Positions 45,727 to 57,208 of a stretch of DNA of 64,000 nt are shown piece after piece. The stretch's first letter is position 1. Each line of letters begins with the position of its first letter. The notes under the pieces were generated by a model. The model worked only from the letters and a program-made list of their open reading frames with translations. It was not told the origin of the DNA and did not search any database. A program made the translations under genes and the position numbers. The stretch spans positions 58,705-122,704 of the forward strand of contig JASGUC010000027.1 of the NCBI GenBank assembly GCA_030057915.1. Reading direction: 5' to 3'. Source of the stretch: Pseudomonadota bacterium (GTDB lineage Bacteria; Desulfobacterota; Syntrophia; Syntrophales; UBA8958).

Positions 45727-46814
45727 TCACTTTGTAAATATCTTTGTGAAATCGTTTACAATCTTGACATCCAAACGGTCGATATCCATCATGATGACAA
45801 AGATCATGAGCATCACCAGGATCACGAAACCGATCTGTTGCGCCCGCTCCCGGGTCTTCACGCCAACCGGCTTGCCGCGGACCGCCTCGAGGAAGTAGAA
45901 AAGCAGGTGGCCGCCATCGAGAACGGGGATGGGGAGGAGATTCAGCACCCCGAGGTTGATGCTCAGGAGGGCCATGAACAGGATGAAGGGGATGAGGCCT
46001 TCCTTTACCTGGGCGCCGGCCATCTGGGCGATGAGGATCGGGCCGCCCAGGGTCCGGGGGGAGATCACCCCTTCCAGGATCTTGACGATGCTGATCAAGG
46101 TGAGCTTGGTAATGAACCAGGTCTGTTTCAGGGCGGTCCATACCGCCTGGACCGGATTCTGGCGCTCGATGATCGTCTGGCCGGCCGGGGAAACCCCGAT
46201 CTTGAAAGTCGTCGTTTCCTCTCCGAAGATGTTCTTCCCCGGTGTCGGCCGGGGCGTGATCCGCAACTCCCGTGCGACCCCCTGGCGAAGGACGGTGAAG
46301 CTCATCTCCTTTCCGGCGCTTTCGACAATCATGACCGCCATCCGATCCCAGCGGCCCACCCGCTTCCCGTCGATGGACTGAATGACGTCGCCGGACATCA
46401 TCCCGGCCTCATAGGCCGCCGATCCCTCCTGAACGTCGCCGACGACGGTGTTGAGCGCCGGCGCCCCATACATGTGAACGCCGGCAAAGATGAGGATGGC
46501 CAGCATGAAATTGAAAAGGGGCCCGGCAAAGACAATGGCGATCCGTTTCCACACCGACTGCCGGTTGAAAGAGCGCCGTTCCTCCTCCGGGGACAGCTCT
46601 TCTCCTTCTCCATCCCCGAGGAGCTTCACATAGCCCCCCAGGGGCACCAGGGACAGGAGGTATTCCGTTTCCCCGACCTTTTTGCCGATTAGTTTACGGC
46701 CAAAGCCGAGGGAAAACTTCTGCACCCCGACGTCGAAATATTTCGCCATGAGGAAATGTCCCAGTTCATGGACAAAGATCAATATCCCCAAGAGTACGAC
46801 AACCGAAACGATGT

Positions 46815-46827
<13 letters not shown>
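45727..46827 (-). CDS. rseP: Intramembrane site-2 metalloprotease RseP
   Basis: Zinc protease cleaving membrane-bound anti-sigma factors. 366 residues: HELGH zinc motif at residues 20-24 in the first helix, a PDZ domain at about 115-200 (GSAAYEAGMMSGDVIQSIDG), and the third zinc ligand region LLPIPVLDGGHLLFY. The start is a TTG at 46827, supported by CGAGGAGAG, overlapping the dxr end by 13 nt. Confidence 0.95.
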
Positions 46828-47983
<1,156 letters not shown>

Positions 47984-47987
<4 letters not shown>

Positions 47988-48790
47988 GGGACGCAATAAT
48001 AACGATAGTAATACACGCAGGGGGCGATAAAGAGGAGGCAATCGAGGCGGTCCAGTATCCCGCCGTGGCCGGGTAGCAGGCCCCCCGAATCCTTGACCCC
48101 CGCGGCGCGTTTCAATGCCGATTCGCACAGGTCGCCAAGCTGCCCCAGGACGCCGGCGAGAACTCCCAGCAAGACGGCGTGCCAGGGAAAGAGTTGGGGC
48201 AGGAAGAACCAACTGAAGATCAGGCAGCCCAGGGCGCTGCCGACCACAAGACCCAGCAGCCCCTCGACGGTCTTTCCGGCGCTGACCAGGGGCATCAGCT
48301 TCCGCCGCCCCCAGGCGCGTCCGACGTAATAAGCGGCCACATCCCCGGAAAAGGCCAGGACGATAACGAAGAAGATCCACGACGCCCCCGCATCCCCCCG
48401 GCGCAGCCAGATCAAATGGGCCAGGAGGAAGGGCACGTAGAGGACTCCGAAGATGATCTTCATCACCGGCAGCGGACTGAAGCCCTCTCGCCTGATCCGG
48501 GCGAGGCACAGGATGAATGCCACCATGACGGACGCGGCGAGAAGACCGATGAGCGTCTCCGGCGAGCCCATGAAGAAGGCCGCGGGGATCAGCGACGAGA
48601 TGGCCAGGATTTGGATCTTTTCGTTTGTCTGGGACCTATCCAGGACCATGGCGGCGTACTCATGAACGCCCAGGAGGATCGCCGCCGTGATGAGGACGAA
48701 AAAGACCGTTTCACCGCCCCAGGCGATTACGGCAAACAGGACGGGGACCACGACGATGGCGGTAAGCCACCTTTTTATATGCGAGTTCAC
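47984..48790 (-). CDS. cdsA: Phosphatidate cytidylyltransferase
   Basis: Makes CDP-diacylglycerol, the precursor used by pssA and pgsA in this window. 268 residues with about eight membrane segments and the signature GDLCESALKRAAGVKDSGG followed by LPGHGGILDRLD. GTG start at 48790 overlaps the uppS stop by 4 nt (GTGA). Confidence 0.95.
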
Positions 48791-49533
48791 GAGGAGGCGC
48801 CCCCGCGGAGCTGATCGCTGGTCAGGCCGTATCTCCTCTCCCGGCGCTGATAATCCGCAATGGCCGCGAGGAGGTCCTTCCGGTCGAAATCCGGCCAGAG
48901 GACTTCGGTAAAATGGAATTCCGTATAGGCCGACTGCCAGAGGAGAAAATTGGAGATCCGGAACTCACCGCTGGTCCGGATGAGCAGATCCGGATCGGGG
49001 ATGCCGGCGGTGTAGAGATAGGCGGCGAAGGACTCCCTGGTTATGTCCTCGACGGCCAGCTTTCCCTCTCGGACTTCCTGGGCGACCCGCCGGACCGCCC
49101 GGATGATTTCATCCTGGCCGCCATAGCTGAGGGCCAGGCTCAGGACCATGCCCCGGTTTTCCGCCGTCTGGGCCATGGTTTCCTCAAGCAGCTTCCGTAC
49201 CGGGGCCTGGAGGCCGTCGATGTCGCCGATGGCGTTGAGGCGGATCTGGTTGTCCATCATCTCCGCCAGTTCGGAACGTAGATACTGCCTGAGAATACTC
49301 ATCAGCGCCGCCACCTCCTGATCCGGACGGGACCAGTTCTCCACGGAAAAGGCATACAGGGTCAGATACTCGACACCGATTTCCCTGCACAACCGGACGG
49401 TTTTCCGCACCGCCTCAACCCCCTTCTGGTGGCCCATTATCCGTCCCAGGGCGTGGCGTTTCGCCCAGCGGCCGTTTCCATCCATGATGATGGCGATGTG
49501 TCGGGGAAGTCGCTGGAAGTCGATATCCGGCAT
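48787..49533 (-). CDS. uppS: Undecaprenyl diphosphate synthase
   Basis: cis-Prenyltransferase producing the C55 carrier lipid for wall and polysaccharide synthesis. 248 residues: HIAIIMDGNGRWAKRHAL with the catalytic Asp, YLTLYAFSVENWSRP, LSYGGQDEIIRAVR, and DLLIRTSGEFRISNFLLWQ. ATG 49533 has AGGGGAG upstream; a longer frame to 49581 is not needed. Heads the second half of the frr-uppS series, after a terminator. Confidence 0.97.
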   Translation of the reverse strand: MPDIDFQRLPRHIAIIMDGNGRWAKRHALGRIMGHQKGVEAVRKTVRLCREIGVEYLTLYAFSVENWSRPDQEVAALMSILRQYLRSELAEMMDNQIRLNAIGDIDGLQAPVRKLLEETMAQTAENRGMVLSLALSYGGQDEIIRAVRRVAQEVREGKLAVEDITRESFAAYLYTAGIPDPDLLIRTSGEFRISNFLLWQSAYTEFHFTEVLWPDFDRKDLLAAIADYQRRERRYGLTSDQLRGGASS

Positions 49534-49717
49534 CAGCGCTCCCCTGGCGTCGTCGGCGCTACCCCGCCGGCGGCGGGACATAGGAAGGGTCGAGGGCGGC
49601 GTCGGCGACGATTCACGCCGGCGCCGGGCGAAAAAGCGGCGTGTTTATGATGACTAACCTCGGTGGTGGACATGGTTTTCCCGTAACATATCGCCCGTAT
49701 CTTGGCAAGCAGACTTT

Positions 49718-49746
49718 AAAAAAACGGGGAGTTCGCCGACTCCCCG
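49718..49746 (-). terminator. Rho-independent terminator after frr
   Basis: Minus strand CGGGGAGT and ACTCCCCG form an 8-bp stem with a 6-nt loop, followed by seven T. It separates rpsB-tsf-pyrH-frr from uppS. The remaining gap to uppS (49534-49717) shows no gene and no strong promoter. Confidence 0.9.
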
Positions 49747-49783
49747 AAGCAACTCCCCATTTCACCGTCCGGCCGGCGAGTCG

Positions 49784-50341
49784 TCAAATCTCCATGATTT
49801 CGTTTTCCTTGGCCGCCAGTACGGCCTCGAGGTTCTCGATATGCCGGTCCGTCCGCTTCTGGACATCCTCCTGGGCGGTAAACATCTCGTCTTCCGAGAT
49901 CTTGTTTTCCTTTTTCAGGGACTTGAAGCGTTCATTGGCGTCCCGCCTGGCATTCCGCATCTTCACCTTGCCCTCTTCCGCCATCTTCCTGACGACCTTG
50001 ACCAGCTCCTTACGACGTTCCTCCGTCAGGGGAGGTATGGGGAGGCGGATGATCTTGCCGTCATTGGAGGGCATGAGACCCAGCTCCGATTTCTGGATGG
50101 CCTTCTCGATCGCCCCGATGACCCCCGTATCCCAGGGGGCAATTACAATCAGGCGGCTTTCGGGAACCGAGAGGCTCGCCACCTGGTTCAACGGCGTGGG
50201 GACGCCGTAGTAATCCACCTTGATGCCGTCCAGAAGGGCCAACGACGCCCTTCCCGTTCGCACCTTGCTGAACCCCCTCTCCAGAGACCCCAGGATCTTC
50301 TCCATATTTTCTTTTAATTCCTTGTATATCGCTTCTTTCAT
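49784..50341 (-). CDS. frr: Ribosome recycling factor
   Basis: Splits post-termination ribosomes with EF-G. 185 residues, two-domain L-shape; diagnostic [22 protein letters not shown] and [17 protein letters not shown], ending in a long helix. Start ATG 50341 ([10 protein letters not shown]). Confidence 0.97.
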   Translation of the reverse strand: MKEAIYKELKENMEKILGSLERGFSKVRTGRASLALLDGIKVDYYGVPTPLNQVASLSVPESRLIVIAPWDTGVIGAIEKAIQKSELGLMPSNDGKIIRLPIPPLTEERRKELVKVVRKMAEEGKVKMRNARRDANERFKSLKKENKISEDEMFTAQEDVQKRTDRHIENLEAVLAAKENEIMEI

Positions 50342-50345
50342 GAAC

Positions 50346-51065
50346 CTAACCCTCCACGAGCGTTCCAAGCTTCCGGCCGCATATGACGGCCGCGATGTTC
50401 CCCTTTTTTTTCAGGTTGAAGACGATAATGGGCAGGCCGTTTTCCCGACACAGGGAAATCGCCGTGGCATCCATTACCTTGAGATTCTTCGCCAGGACGT
50501 CGTTATACGAGATGCTGTCGTAGAATACCGCCTCGGGATCGCCCACCGGATCCCGGTCATAGACGCCATCCACCTTGGTGGCCTTCATGATCACTTCCGC
50601 CCGAATCTCCACCGCCCGGAGCGCCGCCGCCGTATCGGTGGTGAAGAAAGGGTTCCCCGTCCCGCCGGCGAAGATGACAACCCGGCCCTTCTCCAAGTGA
50701 CGGATCGCCCGGCGGTGGATATAGGGTTCGGCGATCTCCCGGACCTCCAGGGCGGATTGGAGACGGGTGGCGACGCCAAGATGTTCCAGGGCGTGCTGCA
50801 TGGCCAGACAGTTGATCAGGGTGGCCAGCATCCCCGTGTAGTCCGCCGCCGACCTCTCCATCCCCCGCTTGGCCGCTTCTCCGCCCCGCCAAATATTGCC
50901 GCCACCGATGACGACCCCCAACTGGACGCCAAGTTCCACCACCGTCCGGATCTCCCTGGCGATCTCGCCGACGACATCGAAATCGATGCCAAAGGAGCGC
51001 CTCCCCTCCAGGGCCTCGCCGCTGAGTTTCAGCAGCGCCCGCCGATAAACAGCCTTTTTCGTCAT
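50346..51065 (-). CDS. pyrH: UMP kinase
   Basis: Hexameric UMP kinase of the amino-acid-kinase fold. 239 residues; [43 protein letters not shown] and [16 protein letters not shown] 51065 overlaps the tsf stop by one base (TGATG). Confidence 0.97.
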   Translation of the reverse strand: MTKKAVYRRALLKLSGEALEGRRSFGIDFDVVGEIAREIRTVVELGVQLGVVIGGGNIWRGGEAAKRGMERSAADYTGMLATLINCLAMQHALEHLGVATRLQSALEVREIAEPYIHRRAIRHLEKGRVVIFAGGTGNPFFTTDTAAALRAVEIRAEVIMKATKVDGVYDRDPVGDPEAVFYDSISYNDVLAKNLKVMDATAISLCRENGLPIIVFNLKKKGNIAAVICGRKLGTLVEG

Positions 51066-51670
51066 CAGGACTTGATTTCTTCCCCGAGTTGGAAACGGGC
51101 GAATCTACGCACGACGATGTTTTCGCCGGTCTTGGCAATCATTTCGTTGACCAGGGTTTCGACGGTAATGTCCGTATTCTTGATGAATTTCTGTTGCAGG
51201 AGGCAAACCTCCTCGTAATACTTTCTCAGTTTGCCCTCGATGATCTTGTCCCAGATCTTTTCCGGCTTTTTCTCCGCCAGGAGCTGACTTTTGTAAATAT
51301 CCTTCTCCCGCTCCAGGGCCGCGGCGGGGATCTCCTCCGGACGGACATAGAGGGGATTCGAGGCCGCCACATGCATGGCCAGATCCCGCGCCATGGTCTG
51401 AAAGGCCTCCGTCTTAGCGACGAAATCAGTTTCACAATTCAATTCCACCAGGACGCCGATCTTGCCGCCCATGTGGATGTAGTGGGCGACCGTGCCGTCC
51501 TTCGCGGCCTTGGAAGACCGTTTGGTCGCCGCCGACATTCCCTTTTTCCGCAGATAATCCACGGCCTTTTCATAATCGCCCCCCGCCGCCGTGAGCGCCT
51601 CCTTGCACTCCATCATCCCGGCGTTGGTCTTGTTTCTCAATGTTTTAACCATTTCCACAGTAATATTCAC
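51065..51670 (-). CDS. tsf: Elongation factor Ts (short form)
   Basis: Guanine nucleotide exchange factor for EF-Tu. N-terminal UBA-like [19 protein letters not shown] and the TDFVAKT motif are intact. At 201 residues it has one core subdomain, the Thermus-like short architecture, rather than the ~280-residue E. coli form. GTG start at 51670 follows AGGAGG. Confidence 0.96.
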   Translation of the reverse strand: MNITVEMVKTLRNKTNAGMMECKEALTAAGGDYEKAVDYLRKKGMSAATKRSSKAAKDGTVAHYIHMGGKIGVLVELNCETDFVAKTEAFQTMARDLAMHVAASNPLYVRPEEIPAAALEREKDIYKSQLLAEKKPEKIWDKIIEGKLRKYYEEVCLLQQKFIKNTDITVETLVNEMIAKTGENIVVRRFARFQLGEEIKS

Positions 51671-51716
51671 GTCTTTACCTCCTCGTCATTCTTCGGGAAA
51701 TCCCGCGACACCGTCT

Positions 51717-52541
51717 TCATCCCTCAACGACCTGAATGGTTGCCGGGTCAATATCCTTGGTTTCTATGCTTTCTGGGACGTCGTTTTCGCCTTCATCGCC
51801 GATCGCCGCCTCCCGGACCGGTCCCTCCTTGTCGCTTTCGGCCTGGATGCGCTCCTCGAACTTCTTCTTCCCTTCCAGCACGGCATCGGCGAACTTGGCC
51901 GAAAAGAGCTTGATCGCCCGGATGGCGTCGTCGTTGCCGGGGATTATATAATCGATGTCGTCGGGATTGCAGTTGGTGTCCACCATGGCCACGATGGGGA
52001 TCCCCAGCTTCCTCGCCTCCTTTACCGTGATGCTCTCCCGCTTGGGGTCCACGATGAAAAGACCGCCGGGACGACCCTTGATCCCACGGATGCCGCCGAG
52101 GACCTTTTCGAGCTTCACCTTTTCCTTCTGCAGGGAGAGGATCTCCTTCTTGGGGAAGGCCCGGATCGAGTCGTCCTCGATCATCTTGTCCAGGGTGTTG
52201 AGCCGATCGATGCTCTTCTTGATGGTAACGAAATTGGTGAGCATTCCCCCCAGCCAGCGATGGTTCACATAGGGCATACCGCAACGGCCCGCCTCCTCCC
52301 GGATGGACTCCTGGGACTGCTTCTTCGTACCCACGAACAGCAGCTCGCCGCCGTTGGCCACCATGTCCACCACGAATTCGTAGGCCTTATGGAAGAGGAC
52401 GACGGTCTGTTGCAGATCGATGATGTAAATGCCGTTTCTCGCCCCGAAGATATAGGGCTTCATTTTGGGGTTCCATTTGTTGGTCTGATGACCGAAATGA
52501 ACCCCCGCCTCCAGCAGCAGCTTCATGGAAATGTGCGCCAT
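51717..52541 (-). CDS. rpsB: 30S ribosomal protein S2
   Basis: Small-subunit protein needed to bind S1. 274 residues: [53 protein letters not shown] and [19 protein letters not shown]. The last ~45 residues are an acidic extension beyond the core. ATG 52541 follows AAGGAGT at 7 nt; an extension to 52574 is not supported. Confidence 0.97.
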   Translation of the reverse strand: MAHISMKLLLEAGVHFGHQTNKWNPKMKPYIFGARNGIYIIDLQQTVVLFHKAYEFVVDMVANGGELLFVGTKKQSQESIREEAGRCGMPYVNHRWLGGMLTNFVTIKKSIDRLNTLDKMIEDDSIRAFPKKEILSLQKEKVKLEKVLGGIRGIKGRPGGLFIVDPKRESITVKEARKLGIPIVAMVDTNCNPDDIDYIIPGNDDAIRAIKLFSAKFADAVLEGKKKFEERIQAESDKEGPVREAAIGDEGENDVPESIETKDIDPATIQVVEG

Positions 52542-52701
52542 AGAAATACTCCTTAGTTGTTTTTTTTCCGCCATTCCCTTCTCATGGGCTTAGGACTCCC
52601 CCGACTACGGGGAAGCAACAAAAAGTCCATCCGGGAATGTGTGAAATTCCGGCAGCTTTATCATATGGCCGGTCAAAGCGCAAGCCCAATCTCCCGCCCG
52701 T

Positions 52702-52806
52702 CCAGGGTAAATTTGTTCTCAATGTAAGTAGTTGATCTTGAATGATCTACTAAAACTGAGGCAGGTCCTGTTTTCAGCCACTTAGAGATAGAACAAATTT
52801 ACCGTG
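52702..52806. mobile_element. MITE-like element, copy B
   Basis: 105 bp with perfect 14-bp terminal inverted repeats GGTAAATTTGTTCT / AGAACAAATTTACC. Flanked by the 9-bp direct repeat CCCGCCCGT (52693-52701 and 52807-52815). Removing element and one repeat restores CCAATCTCCCGCCCGTGAGA-type sequence, which matches the intact 29-bp repeats at 52882 and 52943, so the empty site can be seen next door. Confidence 0.88.
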
Positions 52807-52826
52807 CCCGCCCGTGAGAGGGATCG

Positions 52827-52875
52827 AGGATTTCTCCCTTCGGTCGAAATGACAAAAAAGAGGTCGAAATGACTA
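52827..52875. repeat. Interspersed repeat unit
   Basis: GGATTTCTCCCTTCGGTCG core followed by a second GGTCGAAATGAC phrase, as in the longer cassettes. Confidence 0.7.
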
Positions 52876-52881
52876 AAAGGA

Positions 52882-52910
52882 CCAATCTCCCGCCCGTGCG
52901 AGGGGTCGAG
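52882..52910. repeat. 29-bp direct repeat, unit 1
   Basis: Starts CCAATCTCCCGCCCGTGCG and ends AGGGGTCGAG; identical to 52943-52971. A third copy is interrupted by MITE B (52686-52701 plus 52807-52828). Confidence 0.85.
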
Positions 52911-52942
52911 GGATCAGTTCAATTTCGAGAAAGACCAGGGGC

Positions 52943-52971
52943 CCAATCTCCCGCCCGTGCGAGGGGTCGAG
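52943..52971. repeat. 29-bp direct repeat, unit 2
   Basis: Identical over 29 bp to 52882-52910. Related GC-rich phrases (CCCGCCCACGNGAGGA) occur upstream of rel near 37.1 kb. Confidence 0.85.
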
Positions 52972-53096
52972 ACCTTGACCGGAGATTGCTTTTTGCCATT
53001 CCTCGCCTATTACGGAAACCAGCAGATTCCATTCGCTCTTCCGTCCGGTTTACCTTGGAGCGGCGGATTGGATGAGTCTGGCGATTGACTCGTTTT

Positions 53097-53431
53097 GAGA
53101 CCTTTGAAAATACGCCTCCCCTGCCAGGCCACACTTGAGGGGGCAACCAGAAATATCGTTGAAAACACTGAATTTCCTCTTTGTCATTTCGACCGAAGGG
53201 AGAAATTCATGTCCCTAAATGCAATGAGGGATCTATAGGATTTCTCAGTCGCTTCGCTCCTTTTTCTCATTTCGACCAAAGGGAGAAATACATGTCCCTA
53301 AATGCAATGAGGGATCTTAGGATTTCTCAGTCGTTTCGCTCCTTCGAAATGACATCGGGGGCAGGCTCGCACTCCTCGATTAGGATTTCTCGTCGCTCGC
53401 GCTCCTCGAAATGACATTTTTCGAAGGTCTC
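53097..53431. repeat. 335-bp repeat cassette bounded by GAGACCTTTGAAAA inverted repeats
   Basis: Left end GAGACCTTTGAAAA at 53097-53110, right end TTTTCGAAGGTCTC at 53418-53431 (one mismatch). Inside, a ~75-bp unit with ATTTCGACCGAAGGGAGAAA is repeated in tandem from about 53180 and 53265. Read on the minus strand it matches the first ~150 bp of the cassette at 23255-23590. Confidence 0.8.
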
Positions 53432-53459
53432 GCCTTCATCCGCCCCGCGCCGCGGCCCC

Positions 53460-54653
53460 TCAGGTGTGATAGTGAGCGTTGACCTCGATGTACCCGAAGC
53501 CCAGATCGGAGGCGAAGACCCGAAAGGACCTGTTCCCCATCCCCGCCCGGAAGCGGACCCCGATCTCCTCCCGGCTCATGATCTCTTTCAGGATATCCTC
53601 GTTCCCGGTGGCTTTCCGCCCCTGGCGAAACAGGGGAACACCGTCGAAGGACAACTCCACGGAATCAATGGAAAGCGGCACGCCCACCGCCCCGGCCGCG
53701 GCGACGATCCGTCCCCAGTTGGGATCGCCGCCGTGAAAGGCCGTCTTGACGAGATTCGAATTGGCGATCGCATAGGCCATCTTCCTGGCCTCTCCCACCG
53801 TTCGCGCCCCCTCCACGGTTATTTCCAATACCTTTGTTGCCCCCTCGCCATCCCGCACCATGTCCTTGGCCAGCTCGGTCATGACCTCCGTCAGCAGGCC
53901 CCGCAAGGCGATGAAGTCGCGGCCCCGCTCCTCGATCCGCCGGTTTCCCGCCACGCCATTGGCCAAAATCAGCGCCGTGTCGTTGGTGCTCATGCAGCCG
54001 TCCACGGAGATGGCGTTGAAACTGCGCCCCACGCCGTATCGGAAGGCGCGGTCCAGGGCCTTGGCATCCACATCGGCGTCGGTCATGACATAGGCGAGCA
54101 TCGTGGCCATATGGGGCTGAATCATCCCCGCCCCCTTGGCCATGCCGCAGACGGTGATTTCCCGGCCGCCGATCATCCGCTTCCGGAAGGACAGCTTGGG
54201 GAAACGGTCCGTGGTCAGGATGGCCTCCTCGGCGTCCCCGATCCCTTCGGGACGCAATCCCGCCACAAGCCTCGGCATGGCCTTTTGGATCCTGTCCAGG
54301 GGCAGGCGGTGTCCGATGACCCCGGTGGAGGACACCAGGACATGGTCCTCATGGATGTTCACACACCGGGCGAGGGTCCTCCCCATGTCCAGGGCATCGC
54401 GATAACCGTCCTCGCCCGTGGCGGCGTTGGCGTTGCCGCTGTTGGTGAGGATGGCCTGGGCGTATCCGCTGCGGAGCCGCTGCCGTGAAACGAGCACCGG
54501 CGCCGCCGGGAAGGCATTGGTGGTAAAGACGCCGGCGGCCCGAGCCGGCGCTTCCGAATAGATCAGCGACAGGTCCTTCGCCCCCGTTTCCTTGATCCCG
54601 GCGCTTATGCCGGCGGCGAGAAAACCGGGCGTCTTGATTTCCTTTTCCGTCAT
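53460..54653 (-). CDS. argJ: Glutamate N-acetyltransferase / amino-acid acetyltransferase ArgJ
   Basis: Bifunctional arginine-pathway enzyme recycling the acetyl group from N-acetylornithine to glutamate. 397 residues; it self-cleaves before Thr184 in GAGMIQPHMATMLAYVMTDA. Also seen: FTTNAFPAAPV, NSGNANAATG, STNDTALILANG and FHGGDPNWGRIVAAAG. Last gene of the accC-secA unit, 19 nt after secA. Confidence 0.96.
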   Translation of the reverse strand: MTEKEIKTPGFLAAGISAGIKETGAKDLSLIYSEAPARAAGVFTTNAFPAAPVLVSRQRLRSGYAQAILTNSGNANAATGEDGYRDALDMGRTLARCVNIHEDHVLVSSTGVIGHRLPLDRIQKAMPRLVAGLRPEGIGDAEEAILTTDRFPKLSFRKRMIGGREITVCGMAKGAGMIQPHMATMLAYVMTDADVDAKALDRAFRYGVGRSFNAISVDGCMSTNDTALILANGVAGNRRIEERGRDFIALRGLLTEVMTELAKDMVRDGEGATKVLEITVEGARTVGEARKMAYAIANSNLVKTAFHGGDPNWGRIVAAAGAVGVPLSIDSVELSFDGVPLFRQGRKATGNEDILKEIMSREEIGVRFRAGMGNRSFRVFASDLGFGYIEVNAHYHT

Positions 54654-54672
54654 GAACTTATCCTTGCGCCGT

Positions 54673-57189
54673 CTATCTGCCGCAACACCTCTTGAATTTC
54701 TTGCCGCTGCCGCAGGGACAGGGATCGTTGCGGCCCACCTTTTCCTTCTCCCTCTTCACCGGCGTCGCGCTCACGTCTTCTCCCCGGCTGAGGATGTAGT
54801 CCTCCTCGGCCCGGCGCTGCATCTCCTCGATATCCTCCTCCCGGCGGATCTGGACCAGGCAGAGCTTTTCCAGGGTATCTTCCTTGATCCGCTGGATCAT
54901 GGACATGAACATATCATAGCCCTCTTTCTGGTACTCCCGGACGGGATCCTTCTGCCCATAACCCCGGAGGCCGATGCCCTCCTTGAGGTGGTCCATGCCG
55001 AGGAGGTGATCCTTCCACTGGGCGTCGATGCTCTGGAGCATGATCATGGTCATGACGTACTGCATCAGCGGAGCGCCGAAGCTCTCCTCCTTGCGGCGGA
55101 GGAGGGAGTTGACGGCGGAGACGATGGCCTCGTCGATCTCCGGGGCGCTCATTTCCCCCTTTTTCTCGTTCAGGCCGAGGCGCAGGGAAAAGCGCTGGTA
55201 GATGCGGTCATCCAGAGACTTGAGATCCCAATCCTCGGGATGGCCCTTTTCGTCCACATAATCCGCCGTGATGTCGGCGACCGTCTCCTCCACCATCCCC
55301 TCGATGTCCGTCCAGAGATCCTGACCGCCCAAGACCTTCCGGCGCTGTTCGTAGATAACCTGCCGCTGCTTGTTCATCACATCGTCGAATTCGAGGAGAT
55401 GCTTCCGGATGTCGAAGTTCTGGCCTTCCACGCGTTTCTGGGCGTTCTCGATGGCCTTGGAAACCAGACGGTTCTCGATGGGTTCGTTCTCCTCGATTCC
55501 GATGCGGTCCATTATGGCGGAGATCTTCTCCGCCCCGAAGATCCGCAGCAGGTCGTCCTCCAAGGACAGATAAAAGCGAGACGACCCCATGTCCCCCTGA
55601 CGCCCCGACCGGCCCCGGAGCTGGTTGTCGATCCGGCGGCTCTCGTGACGCTCCGTGCCGAGGATATGGAGGCCCCCGAGTTCGGCGACCCCTTCTCCGA
55701 GCTTGATGTCCGTTCCACGCCCCGCCATGTTCGTCGAGATGGTCACCGCCCCCCGCTGGCCGGCCTGGGCCACGATCTCCGCCTCCCGTTCATGGTGCTT
55801 CGCGTTGAGGACATGGTGCTTGATCCCCGCCCTGGTGAGCATGGCGCTCAATAGTTCGGATTTTACAATGGAAATGGTTCCCACGAGCACCGGTCGGCCC
55901 TGGCGGTGCATCTCCTTGATCTCCTCGATGGCGGCGTGGAATTTCTCCTTTTCCGTCTTGTAGATCACATCGTTGTGATCGGCGCGGATCATGGGCATGT
56001 TGGTGGGTATCACCACCACATCCAGTTTGTAGATCTTCTTGAACTCCTCCGCCTCGGTGTCCGCCGTGCCGGTCATCCCGGCCAGTTTCTCGTACATCCG
56101 GAAATAATTCTGGAAGGTGACCGAGGCCAGGGTCTGATTTTCCCGCTCGATCTTCACGCGCTCCTTGGCCTCCAGGGCCTGGTGGAGACCGTCGCTGTAC
56201 CGCCGGCCGGGCATGATCCGCCCCGTGAACTCATCGACGATCACGACCTGGCCATCCTTGACGACATAGTCAACATCCCGCTTGAAGAGCGCATGGGCCT
56301 TCAGGGCCTGATTCACGTGGTGGAGAAGCTCGATATTCCTGGGTTCATAAAGGTTTTGCACCTTGAGATACTTCTCTACCCGGGCAATCCCTTCCTCGGT
56401 CAGGACCACCGTCCGGGTCTTCTCCTCGACGGTATAGTCCGTATCTTTGCGCAGTCTGGGGATAACCTGGTTGATCCGGTAGTATTTGTCGGTGGATTCC
56501 TCGGAGGGGCCGGAAATGATGAGGGGGGTCCGGGCCTCGTCGATGAGGATGCTGTCCACTTCGTCCACGATGGCGTAGTGAAATTCCCGCTGCACGTAAT
56601 CCTCCAGGGAGAATTTCATGTTGTCCCGCAGATAGTCGAAGCCGAACTCGTTGTTGGTCCCGTAGGTGATGTCGGCGCCATAGGCCCGGCGCCGTTCTTC
56701 GTCTTCCATGCCGTGGACGATAACCCCGACGGAAAGGCCGAGAAAATCGTATATCGGCCCCATCCAACTGGCGTCCCGGCGGGCCAGGTAGTCGTTGACC
56801 GTTACCAGATGGCAGCCCTTGCCCGTCAGGGCGTTGAGATAGAGCGGCAGCGTCGCCGCCAGGGTCTTGCCTTCGCCGGTTTTCATCTCGGCGATCTTGC
56901 CCTGATGGAGGACGATCCCGCCGATGATCTGGACGTCGAAGGGCCGCATCTGCACGGTTCGCCGGGCGGCCTCCCGAACCACGGCGAAGGCCTCGGGGAG
57001 CAGCTCGTCCAGGGAAGAACCCTTGAGGAGCCGCTCCTTGAATTCCAGGGTCTTGGCCCGGAGTTCCTCGTCGGTCCGGGAGGCCATGGCGGGCTCGAGA
57101 CGGTTTATCTCCTCGAGAACAACGGATATCTCCTTTATGATCCGATCGTTCTTGGTCCCGACGATCTTTTTCAGCAACGCCCCGATCAT
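54673..57189 (-). CDS. secA: Preprotein translocase ATPase SecA
   Basis: Motor of the Sec export pathway. 838 residues: Walker [36 protein letters not shown], motif with [23 protein letters not shown], and the C-terminal zinc finger [13 protein letters not shown] that binds SecB/ribosome. ATG 57189 ([11 protein letters not shown]) is preferred to the longer frame from 57270, which overlaps the carboxyltransferase gene. Confidence 0.97.
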   Translation of the reverse strand: MIGALLKKIVGTKNDRIIKEISVVLEEINRLEPAMASRTDEELRAKTLEFKERLLKGSSLDELLPEAFAVVREAARRTVQMRPFDVQIIGGIVLHQGKIAEMKTGEGKTLAATLPLYLNALTGKGCHLVTVNDYLARRDASWMGPIYDFLGLSVGVIVHGMEDEERRRAYGADITYGTNNEFGFDYLRDNMKFSLEDYVQREFHYAIVDEVDSILIDEARTPLIISGPSEESTDKYYRINQVIPRLRKDTDYTVEEKTRTVVLTEEGIARVEKYLKVQNLYEPRNIELLHHVNQALKAHALFKRDVDYVVKDGQVVIVDEFTGRIMPGRRYSDGLHQALEAKERVKIERENQTLASVTFQNYFRMYEKLAGMTGTADTEAEEFKKIYKLDVVVIPTNMPMIRADHNDVIYKTEKEKFHAAIEEIKEMHRQGRPVLVGTISIVKSELLSAMLTRAGIKHHVLNAKHHEREAEIVAQAGQRGAVTISTNMAGRGTDIKLGEGVAELGGLHILGTERHESRRIDNQLRGRSGRQGDMGSSRFYLSLEDDLLRIFGAEKISAIMDRIGIEENEPIENRLVSKAIENAQKRVEGQNFDIRKHLLEFDDVMNKQRQVIYEQRRKVLGGQDLWTDIEGMVEETVADITADYVDEKGHPEDWDLKSLDDRIYQRFSLRLGLNEKKGEMSAPEIDEAIVSAVNSLLRRKEESFGAPLMQYVMTMIMLQSIDAQWKDHLLGMDHLKEGIGLRGYGQKDPVREYQKEGYDMFMSMIQRIKEDTLEKLCLVQIRREEDIEEMQRRAEEDYILSRGEDVSATPVKREKEKVGRNDPCPCGSGKKFKRCCGR

Positions 57190-57208
57190 GTTTTTCGGAA
57201 TTTCCGTT

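Larger units (their letters stand above)
52542..53459. other. 918-bp repeat-rich intergenic region between rpsB and argJ
   Basis: No gene is seen. Contents from left to right: the rpsB leader with a possible TATGAT -10 box (52660-52665, minus); MITE copy B; a TTTCTCCCTTCGGTCGAAAT unit; two 29-bp direct repeats; about 120 bp of unassigned sequence; and the 335-bp inverted-repeat cassette at 53097-53431. Confidence 0.75.
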
